From Ochrobactrum quorumnocens (GTDB lineage: Bacteria > Pseudomonadota > Alphaproteobacteria > Rhizobiales > Rhizobiaceae): a stretch of DNA of 64,000 nucleotides. Positions within the stretch are counted from its first letter, which is position 1. Each line of letters opens with the position of its first letter. The stretch is taken from the NCBI RefSeq assembly GCF_002278035.1, contig NZ_CP022604.1, forward strand, positions 2,366,501 through 2,430,500, in the 5' to 3' direction. The notes beneath the pieces were generated by a model that was not told the DNA's origin, made no database searches, and saw only the letters and a program-made list of their open reading frames with translations. This document shows positions 56,118 through 64,000 of this stretch, in pieces. The position numbers and the translations under genes are program-made.

Positions 56118-56990
56118 GCTTTGCAGACGACGGCAGATTTCGTCGAGCTGCTCAAGAGAGCTGTAACGAACTTTGACCTCGCCACCACGCTCGCGGTGAT
56201 TGATTTCGACCTTCATGCCAGTGACGTCGGAAAGCAGCTTTTCAAGCGCCTTTGTATCGGCATCTTTCTCAATCGGCACGCTCTTGCCCGGCTTTGGTTC
56301 AGCACCATTGCGCGCTTGTGACAGCGCTTCAACCTGACGAACAGACAGACCTTCCTTGACCACGCGCTCCGCAAGCGCGGTTGGGTCATCCATGGTGATC
56401 AGGCTACGTGCATGACCTGCAGACAAAGCGCCATCCGAGATGAAATCCTGCACGCGCTGCGGTAGTTTCAAAAGGCGCAGCGTATTGGCAACATGGCTTC
56501 GGCTTTTGCCGATCACCTGTGCCAGATCGTTCTGCGTGTAGTCATGATTGTCGATAAGCTGTTGATATCCCATCGCTTCTTCGACAGCATTCAGGTCGGC
56601 ACGCTGAACGTTTTCAACAATTGCGATCTCAAGCGCAACGCGATCATCCACATCGCGAATGATAACCGGGATCGTATCGACGCCTGCACGCTGCGATGCG
56701 CGCCAGCGACGCTCACCGGCGATCAGCTCGAAACGATCAGGTTCACCCGGTGCCGGACGCACGACGATTGGCTGAACAACGCCGTGTTCTTTAATCGACT
56801 GCGCCAGATCTTCCAGTTCTACTTCCGAGAACATGCGTCGCGGATTGCGCGGATTGCGCGTGACGAACTCAATCGGAACGTTACGCTCGCTGCTGATCGG
56901 CACCTTGCGCTCTTCCGCCGGGCGGTCGATTTCACCAATCAGTGCGGCCAAGCCGCGGCCAAGGCGCTTTTTTGAAGGATCGTCGTTCAT
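56115..56990 (-). CDS. parB: Chromosome-partitioning protein ParB
   Basis: 291 residues from the ATG at 56990 (MNDDPSKKRLGRGLAALIGEI); a TTG at 57008 is rejected. CTP-dependent DNA clamp that loads at parS. N-terminal ParB/Spo0J-like domain: PRNPRRMFSEVELEDLAQSIKEHGVVQPIVVR, GERRWRASQRAG (CTPase motif), then the helix-turn-helix DLAQVIGKSRSHVANTLRLLKLP and the C-terminal dimerisation region. It is downstream of parA by 68 bp, in the usual parA-parB order, and parS sites lie in and beyond rsmG. Drives origin segregation. Confidence 0.97.
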   Translation of the reverse strand: MNDDPSKKRLGRGLAALIGEIDRPAEERKVPISSERNVPIEFVTRNPRNPRRMFSEVELEDLAQSIKEHGVVQPIVVRPAPGEPDRFELIAGERRWRASQRAGVDTIPVIIRDVDDRVALEIAIVENVQRADLNAVEEAMGYQQLIDNHDYTQNDLAQVIGKSRSHVANTLRLLKLPQRVQDFISDGALSAGHARSLITMDDPTALAERVVKEGLSVRQVEALSQARNGAEPKPGKSVPIEKDADTKALEKLLSDVTGMKVEINHRERGGEVKVRYSSLEQLDEICRRLQS

Positions 56991-57058
56991 CGTCGGCAGT
57001 TCCTGCAATTGTTACGTAGTCGAATCGATCAAAGCATCGCAATTGCGACACTCGCTAA

Positions 57059-57883
57059 TTATGCGGCTTTAAGCTGCCGCTCCCGCTGGATAACTTCCGA
57101 TGCGAGCTGCAAATAAGCCTGGCTGCCAGCGCATTTCAAATCATAAAGAATAGCTGGCTTGCCATGGGATGGCGCTTCTGACACCCGCACATTGCGTGGG
57201 ATGACAGTACGATAAACCTTCTCACCCATGAATGCGCGAACATCGTCCACCACCTGAGAGGCAAGGTTGTTGCGACTGTCGAACATGGTCAAAACAATGC
57301 CCTGTATCGTCAGATCGGGATTGATGGTTGAACGTACTTGGTCGACCGTCTGCAGGAGCTGGCTCAGGCCTTCCAGTGCGAAGAACTCGCACTGCAGGGG
57401 AACCATGACCGAATCTGCTGCCGCCATCGCGTTCAACGTCAGCAAGTTCAACGATGGAGGGCAATCAACCAAAATATACGAGAATTTATCAGCAACAGCA
57501 GAATCAAATCGCAACGCATCACGCAAGCGACGTGTGCGATCAGGAGCCTGTGCTATTTCCATCTCAATGCCGAGAAGATCGAGCGTTGAAGGCACGATAT
57601 AAAGGTTTGGAACGTCGCTCTGCATGGCGGCATCATTCGCTGATGCTGCCTGCGTCAGCACGTCGTAGGACGAAAGCGGACGGTTGAGGCGATCAATTCC
57701 GAGGCCAGTACTGGCATTGCCCTGCGGGTCGAGGTCAACGATTAGCACAGTTTCGCCAATAGCAGCGAGTGCTGTCGCAAGGTTGATAGCTGTCGTTGTC
57801 TTACCAACGCCACCCTTCTGATTTGCAATGGTTATGATCCTGGATCTTTTGCTCATTACCGTCGCCCTGCTGCTTTCTGTCAT
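57059..57883 (-). CDS. parA: Chromosome-partitioning ATPase ParA
   Basis: 274 residues from the ATG at 57883; the ATG at 57856 (MSKRSRIITIANQKGGVGKTT) is an equally good or better start, giving the usual 265. Deviant Walker A KGGVGKTT (residues 23-30), DLDPQGNASTGLGIDR (Walker A'), DCPPSLNLLTLNAMAAADSVMVPLQCEFFALEGLSQLL (Walker B and beyond). ATP-dependent non-specific DNA binding lets ParB-parS complexes be moved. Gap of 26 bp after rsmG; cotranscribed. Confidence 0.97.
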   Translation of the reverse strand: MTESSRATVMSKRSRIITIANQKGGVGKTTTAINLATALAAIGETVLIVDLDPQGNASTGLGIDRLNRPLSSYDVLTQAASANDAAMQSDVPNLYIVPSTLDLLGIEMEIAQAPDRTRRLRDALRFDSAVADKFSYILVDCPPSLNLLTLNAMAAADSVMVPLQCEFFALEGLSQLLQTVDQVRSTINPDLTIQGIVLTMFDSRNNLASQVVDDVRAFMGEKVYRTVIPRNVRVSEAPSHGKPAILYDLKCAGSQAYLQLASEVIQRERQLKAA

Positions 57884-57909
57884 ATCGATTCCGAAATAAC
57901 TGGGGCGGA

Positions 57910-58551
57910 TTAACTTAAGATGCGTCGTAGATTGCTGATCTCAAGTATCACCGAGTTATTATCGATAGCACTTTCATGTTGTACCAGATCGAAACTCCAG
58001 TCGACACGGCTTTCATCGATTTCTCTCTGGTAATCCCGACCTTTTTGAAAAAGCGCCTTTGAACCACTGCACAACCAGGGTCCGGCAAGCTCAAAAAGAA
58101 CGTTCAGCGATGCAAGTGCGCGGGCTGTAATGACCTGCGGCGTCTCAATTTTATCCCACATTGCCTCGATGCGCGCCGCATGGACACGCGCCGGAACACC
58201 GACATGCCCTGCGGCAGTGCGTAGAAAAGCTGCCTTTTTTCCCGCACTTTCAACAAGATCAATCGAAGCACCCGGAATGTCTTTCAGAAAACAGGCTGTT
58301 ACGATGCCAGGGAAACCACCACCCGAACCCAAATCGAGCCAGCGCGTCGCTTCCGGTGCGAGCGGAAATATCTGCGCGCTATCGAGAATATGGCGGTTCC
58401 AAAGATCAGCGAGTGTCGAAGGAGATGCCAGATTTATGGCCGATGACCACTTGCGGAACAGTTCTTCAAACGCAATCAAGCGGTCCGTTGTTTCACGTGA
58501 AACATTAGGAACGATAGTTTTCAAGCTCGAATAACGTCTATCCACAGTCAT
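57910..58551 (-). CDS. rsmG: 16S rRNA (guanine-527-N7)-methyltransferase RsmG (GidB)
   Basis: 213 residues. SAM-binding motif [13 protein letters not shown] (about residues 71-83), then [17 protein letters not shown] and [20 protein letters not shown]. Methylates G527 of 16S rRNA; loss gives low-level streptomycin resistance in other bacteria. The ATG overlaps the mnmG stop (ATGA). Codons 17-22 (PNVSRETT) lie over a perfect parS site (58489-58504), so the DNA here serves two purposes. Order mnmG-rsmG-parA-parB is the classical origin-proximal cluster. Confidence 0.97.
   Translation of the reverse strand: MTVDRRYSSLKTIVPNVSRETTDRLIAFEELFRKWSSAINLASPSTLADLWNRHILDSAQIFPLAPEATRWLDLGSGGGFPGIVTACFLKDIPGASIDLVESAGKKAAFLRTAAGHVGVPARVHAARIEAMWDKIETPQVITARALASLNVLFELAGPWLCSGSKALFQKGRDYQREIDESRVDWSFDLVQHESAIDNNSVILEISNLRRILS
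58489..58504. other. parS: parS site 1 (inside rsmG)
   Basis: TGTTTCACGTGAAACA, an exact match to the 16-bp parS consensus for ParB. Located in the 5' part of rsmG, where parS sites occur in many bacteria. Confidence 0.93.
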
Positions 58552-60467
58552 GCCACGCCCTTCTCGGCGTCCAGTACAGCGGCTGCACGTTCGCGCGCGC
58601 CATGCTTCTTTATATGCGTAATAAGCAGCGCAAGTGCTGCCGGTGTAATACCTTCAACGCGTTGCGCTTCGGCAATCGTCTCTGGTTTACGCTGTTTCAG
58701 CTTGGCTTTAAGTTCGTTTGAAAGGCCAGAAATTGCATCAAAGTCCAATGTCACTGGAATGAAAAGTCGCTCCTCGCGTTCCATCACTGCTATATCGCTC
58801 TGCTGGCGGTCCATATAAACCGAGTACTGCGCTTCAATTTCCAGCGCTTCTTTAGTGGCTGAATCAATAGAATTCAGTTCTGGCCAGATAGCCTGAAGCT
58901 TCTGCAAATCGATATCCGGATAAGACAACAGATCATAGGCAGAGCGACGTACCCCATCCTGATTGAGATGAAGGTCATATCGGCTGGCCTGATTTGGCGT
59001 GATAGTCAGCTCTTGGGTCATCATACGCGCGGTCGACAATGCATCCTGACGCGCTGTAAACTTTTCGCGGCGATCATTGCCAAGAATGCCCAGTTGATCA
59101 GCCAAAGGCGTCAACCGCTGATCGGCGTTATCAGCACGCAATGACAGACGGAACTCCGCACGTGATGTAAACATACGATAAGGTTCGCTGACGCCGCGAG
59201 CAGTCAGGTCATCGACCATGACGCCAATATAAGCTTCCGTTCGTTGTATGATAATAGGATCGCTGCCCCCTGCACGCTTGGCGGCATTCAGGCCTGCGAG
59301 AAGTCCTTGCGCTGCGGCCTCTTCATAACCGGTGGTGCCATTGATCTGCCCTGCAAGGAAAAGCCCGGTGACGCGTCGTGTCTCCAGGCTGCGTTTCAAC
59401 TCTTGCGGATCAATAAAGTCATACTCAATTGCATATCCCGGCTGAAGCATCACCGCCTTCTCCAGACCCGGAATGGTCGCGAGGTAGGCAAGCTGAACCT
59501 CTTCTGGCAGTGACGTGGAGATGCCGTTTGGATAAACGGTGTGGTCATCCAGCCCTTCAGGTTCCAGAAATATCTGATGTCCATCACGGTCGCCAAACTT
59601 GACGATCTTGTCTTCCACCGATGGGCAGTAGCGCGGACCTATTCCCTCGATCGAACCCGAATACATTGCGGAACGATGAAGATTGGCGCGGATGATCGCA
59701 TGAGTTTCAGGTGTCGTGCGGGTAATACCGCAATCTATTTGCGGCGTCGTGATCTTATCCGTCATCAGCGAAAACGGCACAGGGTCTTCGTCCGCCGACT
59801 GCATATCCAGGCTCTGCCAATCGATAGTGCGGCCATCAAGACGCGGCGGAGTACCGGTTTTCAACCGACCGACGGCAAAACCAAGGCCACGCAAAGTATC
59901 AGAAAGGCCCAGCGCAGGCTTCTCGCCCATACGTCCAGCGGGGATTTTCTTCTCGCCAATATGGATAAGACCATTCAGGAATGTACCGGTGGTCAGCACA
60001 ACTGCAGCACAGGCAAGCTCGCGTCCATCGCCCAGAACGACCCCTGAAATGCTGCCATCTGTGATGCGAATGTCGGAAGCCCCACCTTCAACGACAGTAA
60101 GGTTCTCCTGGGCAGAAATAAGCGCCTGCATCGCCAGCCGATAAAGCTTACGATCAGCCTGCGTGCGAGGACCGCGGACCGCCGGGCCCTTGCGACGATT
60201 GAGCAGGCGAAACTGGATGCCAGCCTTATCGGCAACACGACCCATAAGACCGTCAAGCGCATCAATCTCGCGAACAAGATGGCCCTTCCCCAGACCGCCA
60301 ATGGCCGGGTTACAGGACATGACGCCAATCGTATCAAAACGATGTGTGACGAGAGCCGTGCGAGCGCCTGCCCGCGCCGATGCTGCCGCCGCCTCGCAGC
60401 CAGCATGTCCGCCACCAATGACGATCACGTCATAAGCTGTGACTTCTGAAGAACCTGAAATGTTCAT
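58548..60467 (-). CDS. mnmG: tRNA uridine-5-carboxymethylaminomethyl modification enzyme MnmG (GidA)
   Basis: 639 residues from the ATG at 60467. FAD-binding [20 protein letters not shown] (GGGHAG about 18-23), [41 protein letters not shown], and a C-terminal helical domain. With MnmE forms cmnm5U34 in tRNAs reading split codon boxes. Overlaps rsmG by ATGA. The start at 60467 avoids running into the intergenic parS region; a longer frame from 60506 exists. Confidence 0.97.
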   Translation of the reverse strand: MNISGSSEVTAYDVIVIGGGHAGCEAAAASARAGARTALVTHRFDTIGVMSCNPAIGGLGKGHLVREIDALDGLMGRVADKAGIQFRLLNRRKGPAVRGPRTQADRKLYRLAMQALISAQENLTVVEGGASDIRITDGSISGVVLGDGRELACAAVVLTTGTFLNGLIHIGEKKIPAGRMGEKPALGLSDTLRGLGFAVGRLKTGTPPRLDGRTIDWQSLDMQSADEDPVPFSLMTDKITTPQIDCGITRTTPETHAIIRANLHRSAMYSGSIEGIGPRYCPSVEDKIVKFGDRDGHQIFLEPEGLDDHTVYPNGISTSLPEEVQLAYLATIPGLEKAVMLQPGYAIEYDFIDPQELKRSLETRRVTGLFLAGQINGTTGYEEAAAQGLLAGLNAAKRAGGSDPIIIQRTEAYIGVMVDDLTARGVSEPYRMFTSRAEFRLSLRADNADQRLTPLADQLGILGNDRREKFTARQDALSTARMMTQELTITPNQASRYDLHLNQDGVRRSAYDLLSYPDIDLQKLQAIWPELNSIDSATKEALEIEAQYSVYMDRQQSDIAVMEREERLFIPVTLDFDAISGLSNELKAKLKQRKPETIAEAQRVEGITPAALALLITHIKKHGARERAAAVLDAEKGVA

Positions 60468-60732
60468 CCTGATACGTCCAAATCCGTTCCAGCGCATTTC
60501 CGGCAAAGTGGGCGGGCCCTCCGTCTCGGATAATGCATAAAAGAAAGAACAAAGCGGCCCGGGCGATTCAATTCAAATCAGAGCTACTCTGGAAAGCAGT
60601 CTCTTTGACATGTTTGTCGGCTCAACGGAAGAGGCAGTATAGCGAAGGTCGATCAACTCTTTGATAAAGTTGATACGAAACTCGACTCACGGAAGAGTTT
60701 GGGAGTCAATACGAACTGGCAGATTCCACAGA

Positions 60733-60748
60733 TGTTTCACGTGAAACA
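60733..60748. other. parS: parS site 2
   Basis: TGTTTCACGTGAAACA, exact match, in the mnmE-mnmG spacer. Confidence 0.93.
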
Positions 60749-60779
60749 ATTTTCATGCCGCCCTACGCTCCAGCGTCAC

Positions 60780-60795
60780 TGTTTCACGTGAATCA
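60780..60795. other. parS: parS site 3 (one mismatch)
   Basis: TGTTTCACGTGAATCA, 15 of 16 matches to the consensus, with the change in the right arm. It lies one base beyond the mnmE stop codon and 31 bp from site 2. ParB binding may be weaker. Confidence 0.78.
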
Positions 60796-60796
60796 C

Positions 60797-62125
60797 TCAT
60801 TTCCCGATACAGAATTGCGAGAAGATCACGTCCAATATCTCTTCAACATCCACGTCACCGGTAATGCGTCCAAGATACTGTGAGGCATGACGCATATTCT
60901 CAGCGCGTAACTCCAATGGAAGATCGTCGCGATTAGCCGCGGTTTCAATTTCCGAAACCGTTGATTGCAGGAGATTGATGTGACGCTGCCGTGTCGGAAC
61001 CGCGTCATTGATCTGCCCAATGCGATTTTCCGCAAATACTTGCAGCGCGGCGAGCAATTCGACGAGGCCTGCATTGGTCTTGGTGGAAATACGATATTTC
61101 CATCCACCGGTCTCAGAATTACTAAGGTCAACTTTGGTGCCAACCGTCCAGACATCAGCTTCGCTCTCATCAAGAGAGACAGCGATGGGGTTTTGCATAT
61201 CTTCCAGCAACAGGACCAGATCAGCTTCGGCCGCGCGTTCTAGCGCACGTTCGATGCCGATCTTCTCAACCTTGCTGGTAGTCTCTCGAAGTCCAGCAGT
61301 ATCAGTTACATAGACGGGAATGCCTGCAAGATTGAGTTTGACTTCCAAAAGATCGCGCGTTGTGCCTGCCTCTTCTGAAATGATTGCAACCTCGCGACCA
61401 GCCAGGAAATTCAGAAGACTGGATTTTCCTGCGTTGGGTGCACCAGTGATAACGACATGCAGTCCATCGCGCAGCATTGCCGCGCGCTTTCCGCTTTCAA
61501 TATGTCGTAGAATTGCTGTTCTTAGTGACCTGAGTTCTTCCCATACCTGTCCCGAAACGGAACCCGGTACGTCGCTTTCATCCGCGAAATCCAGCTCCGC
61601 TTCTATCAAAGCCCGGGCACGCACCAGCCTTTGGCGCCATTCCGTATAAAGTTGACGCTGCGCACCTGAAGCGACCTGCAAAGCAAGACGGCGTTGGCCT
61701 TCCGTTTCCGCTGCAATGAGATCAGCCAGACCTTCGGCGATGGTCAAATCCATCTTGCCGTTCGTAAAAGCTCGGCGCGTAAATTCTCCAGCTTCAGCTA
61801 TCCGGCAGTTTGGGAAGCTGCCCAACTCCTCAAGCAGCTTTTCGACGACAGCAATACCACCATGAAGATGGAACTCCGCACAATCTTCGCCGGTAAAGCT
61901 GTTAGGACCGGGAAAAAACAATGCTAACCCACGGTCAATGGCGTCTCCATTCCGCGCGCGGAACGTCTTGTAAGCTGCATAACGCGGCTCAATCATCTTT
62001 TCAATAATCGTTTCGACTACGAATCGAACTTGCGGGCCTGATATCCTGACGACCGCAACACCCGATGGAAGGCGCCCACTCGACAAGGCAAAAATAGTGT
62101 CCTGAAGATGCTGCCGCTCGCTCAT
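60797..62125 (-). CDS. mnmE: tRNA modification GTPase MnmE (TrmE)
   Basis: 442 residues from the ATG at 62125 (GGGAA upstream). Folate-binding N-domain (DTIFALSSGRLPSGVAVVRISGP), a helical domain, and the inserted G domain with GAPNAGKSS (about residues 226-234), DTAGLRE and G4 TKVD. It ends FCIGK with the C-terminal Cys (CIGK) typical of MnmE. Partner of MnmG for cmnm5U34. Separated from mnmG by 329 bp containing parS sites, so it has its own or shared regulation. Divergent from the DUF255 gene. Confidence 0.97.
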   Translation of the reverse strand: MSERQHLQDTIFALSSGRLPSGVAVVRISGPQVRFVVETIIEKMIEPRYAAYKTFRARNGDAIDRGLALFFPGPNSFTGEDCAEFHLHGGIAVVEKLLEELGSFPNCRIAEAGEFTRRAFTNGKMDLTIAEGLADLIAAETEGQRRLALQVASGAQRQLYTEWRQRLVRARALIEAELDFADESDVPGSVSGQVWEELRSLRTAILRHIESGKRAAMLRDGLHVVITGAPNAGKSSLLNFLAGREVAIISEEAGTTRDLLEVKLNLAGIPVYVTDTAGLRETTSKVEKIGIERALERAAEADLVLLLEDMQNPIAVSLDESEADVWTVGTKVDLSNSETGGWKYRISTKTNAGLVELLAALQVFAENRIGQINDAVPTRQRHINLLQSTVSEIETAANRDDLPLELRAENMRHASQYLGRITGDVDVEEILDVIFSQFCIGK

Positions 62126-62189
62126 TTGATTTCCCGTTCTATATTGGTAAGCACGTGCATATTCATTCGCTCCACGAAAGAAAAGACTT

Positions 62190-64000
62190 ATGACCAATAT
62201 CAGCAGCAACAGACTCGGAGCCGCACCAAGCGCTTATCTGCGTCAGCACGCCGATAATCCGGTTCATTGGCAGCCCTGGGGCAAAGATGCACTTGATGCA
62301 GCGCAGGAGCTGAACCGCCCTATCCTGCTATCGATTGGTTATGCTGCCTGCCACTGGTGCCACGTCATGGCGCATGAGTCTTTCGAAGACCCGGAAGTTG
62401 CCAGCGTCATGAACACGCTGTTCGTCAATGTTAAGGTCGACCGCGAGGAACGACCCGATATCGATCAGATCTATATGGCTGCGCTGAGTGCCATGGGACA
62501 GCAAGGCGGGTGGCCGCTTACGATGTTTCTGCGTCCTGATGGCAAGCCATTCTGGGGTGGTACATATTTTCCACCTCAGGCTCGACATAACTTGCCGGGT
62601 TTTTTGGACGTGCTCAAGGCAGTCAGTAATCTCTGGCAGGGAAATAAAGAAAAAATTAACCATAATGCCGAGGCTGTGTTTAATCATCTGGAAGCACGGC
62701 TGGCGGCGCAGAACGATGCCAGCGCGAACGAGATTGCACGCTTCGATGATGTTGCAGATCGCATATATGAAATGTTCGATCCGGTTCGAGGCGGCATCAA
62801 TGGCGCACCGAAGTTTCCGAACACGCCGTTCATGGATGCCCTCTGGTTATCCTGGCTCTATAATCGGCAAGCGACCCATCGCGATATGTTTCTGCTTTCA
62901 TTGAAGACGATGTTGCAAGGCGGCATCTATGATCATTTGGGTGGCGGACTTTGTCGCTATAGCGTCGATGCAGACTGGCTCGTGCCACATTTTGAAAAGA
63001 TGCTTTATGACAATGCTCAAGTCATTAGGCACGCGACTTATGCCTATGCCGAGACTAAGGATGAATTGTTCCGTGTCCGAATCGAAGAGATAGTCAATTG
63101 GTTGATACGAGAAATGCGTTTGCCGGATGGCAGTTTTGCATCAAGCCTCGATGCGGACAGTGAAGGCGAAGAAGGAAAGTTCTATATCTTTTCAGAGGCG
63201 GAAATCGATAACGTCCTCGGTGATCAGGCGGGAAACTTCAAAACCTATTATGGTGTGAAACCCGAGGGTAATTTTGAAGGCATGAATATTCTCAACCGTC
63301 TTCATGCCGTCAATGAAGACGGTTTAGTACCGTCGAATATCGCGGCGGCCAGAGACAAGCTTCTCCATTATCGCAATGCTCGTGTTCAACCGGGGCGCGA
63401 CGAAAAAGCTCTTACCGACTGGAACGCTCTTATGATCCGCGCGCTGGCGGAGGCCGGCCGTTGTTTCAAGCGATCAGATTGGGTTGACTACGCCGTTTCG
63501 GCCTATCGTTCAATAGGTTCATCGTTTCAGGATGGGCGCATCGCACATTGCCGAATGTATGACGTGCTGGTCTACCCTGCCCTCTCGACAGATTACGCCG
63601 CGATGATGAATGCCGCACTTTCACTGTTTGAAGCAACTGGTGACAGAACATTCATTCGCGATGCGGTTGCGCTCAAAGACGCGCTTGATGCAAACAATTG
63701 CGACGCGTCAGGCAATCACCGACTTTCCGCACTCGATGCGGAGGACGTAATTCTGCATAGTTATGGCGATTATGACGAAGCGATCCCCAATGCCACCAGC
63801 CAGATCATTGAAGCTTTCACACGGCTGTTTCTCGCAACAGGCGATATGCACCTTTATATCCAGAATGAACGTCTGGTTGAACAGGCCATGGGTCGTGCGC
63901 TTGTCCAGCAATATGGCCAGATCGGCATATTGAATGCGTGCCGCTTTGCAGCCGAACCGCTGTCTTTGGTAATTGCTGATGAAGGTGCTGATGGTGAACT
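62190..64000 (+). CDS. DUF255/thioredoxin-domain protein (YyaL/SPATA20 family), partial
   Basis: About 603 residues are present; the end lies off the window. N-terminal thioredoxin-like domain: NPVHWQPWGKDALDAAQ and SIGYAACHWCHVMAHESFEDPEVA (CxxC = CHWC), then PLTMFLRPDGKPFWGGTYFP. A glucosidase-like/six-hairpin region follows, with FPNTPFMDALW, GGIYDHLGGGLCRYSVDADWLVPHFEKMLYDNA and SSLDADSEGEEGKFYI. Homologues are widespread (YyaL, SPATA20); function is unproven. Divergent from mnmE with 64 bp between starts. The start ATG at 62190 lacks a strong SD. Confidence 0.93.
   Translation, partial: MTNISSNRLGAAPSAYLRQHADNPVHWQPWGKDALDAAQELNRPILLSIGYAACHWCHVMAHESFEDPEVASVMNTLFVNVKVDREERPDIDQIYMAALSAMGQQGGWPLTMFLRPDGKPFWGGTYFPPQARHNLPGFLDVLKAVSNLWQGNKEKINHNAEAVFNHLEARLAAQNDASANEIARFDDVADRIYEMFDPVRGGINGAPKFPNTPFMDALWLSWLYNRQATHRDMFLLSLKTMLQGGIYDHLGGGLCRYSVDADWLVPHFEKMLYDNAQVIRHATYAYAETKDELFRVRIEEIVNWLIREMRLPDGSFASSLDADSEGEEGKFYIFSEAEIDNVLGDQAGNFKTYYGVKPEGNFEGMNILNRLHAVNEDGLVPSNIAAARDKLLHYRNARVQPGRDEKALTDWNALMIRALAEAGRCFKRSDWVDYAVSAYRSIGSSFQDGRIAHCRMYDVLVYPALSTDYAAMMNAALSLFEATGDRTFIRDAVALKDALDANNCDASGNHRLSALDAEDVILHSYGDYDEAIPNATSQIIEAFTRLFLATGDMHLYIQNERLVEQAMGRALVQQYGQIGILNACRFAAEPLSLVIADEGADGE

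Larger units (their letters stand above)
60468..60796. other. Intergenic region mnmE/mnmG with two parS sites
   Basis: 329 bp. Contains the perfect parS at 60733-60748 and a one-mismatch copy at 60780-60795, beyond which mnmE ends. An imperfect dyad (CAACT...AGTTG, 60655-60673) and a possible mnmG promoter -10 (TATACT, leftward near 60640) lie between them and the mnmG start. No gene seen. Confidence 0.55.

Noticed and set aside
60468..60796. Replication origin
   Set aside because: parS sites and parAB indicate proximity only; I saw no cluster of DnaA boxes and no dnaA or hemE gene, so no oriC is called.

Overview
The window is about 64 kb of an alphaproteobacterial chromosome, most likely from Brucellaceae (Ochrobactrum/Brucella). 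The evidence is an Omp19-type lipoprotein, a two-subunit CobS/CobT cobaltochelatase, gene order parB-parA-rsmG-mnmG-mnmE, Bru-RS-like 107-bp extragenic repeats, and abundant short palindromic intergenic repeats with a 'gcggttcccacttttgc' core. Three near-perfect parS sites (two of them exact) and the parAB-rsmG-mnmG block put the right end close to a replication origin. No dnaA or origin is visible. Coding density is high, and most of the window looks like ordinary core chromosome.

Layout, left to right. 1-12.2 kb: partial zapE, omp19, then a rightward run dapF-mtaB-ftsY-yciB-gloB-exported protein; a Zn/Cd-type P1B ATPase divergent from its MerR (ZntR-like) regulator; a DMT exporter and a DUF3108 protein. 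12.2-31 kb: rpmB; a queuosine-precursor transporter (yhhQ) behind what looks like a preQ1-I riboswitch; an SDR; cobS-cobT; a J-domain protein; bolA; the leftward operon aroK-aroB-corC-clbS-like; xerD; accA; an L,D-transpeptidase lipoprotein with tusA; dacF-like plus cobW-like; an M20 peptidase; and tRNA-Arg(CCU).

31.3-45.4 kb is the most accessory-looking part. It holds an MFS exporter, an SDR, a GFA-domain protein, and a tightly packed leftward operon: lacI-type regulator, Gfo/Idh oxidoreductase, fused CoA-transferase, enoyl-CoA hydratase, aldehyde dehydrogenase, GMC oxidoreductase, SDR, second GMC oxidoreductase. A DUF993 (dihydrodipicolinate-synthase-like) gene diverges from it. Matching palindromic operators lie in both divergent promoter regions, so this is probably one LacI-controlled catabolic regulon whose substrate I cannot name. 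It is the best candidate here for an undescribed pathway.

45.4-64 kb: an autotransporter with HAF repeats broken by one in-frame TAA; an LLM flavin monooxygenase-like gene; an ABC importer (binding protein, permease, ATPase) with a FAD-dependent amine-oxidase-like gene inserted in it; holA; two small membrane-protein genes; parB, parA, rsmG, mnmG, mnmE; and the first part of a DUF255/thioredoxin-domain protein running off the right edge. Five genes bear on tRNA modification or its precursors or sulfur supply (mtaB, yhhQ, mnmG, mnmE, tusA-like). Calls rest on reading motifs and context by eye; no database search was possible.
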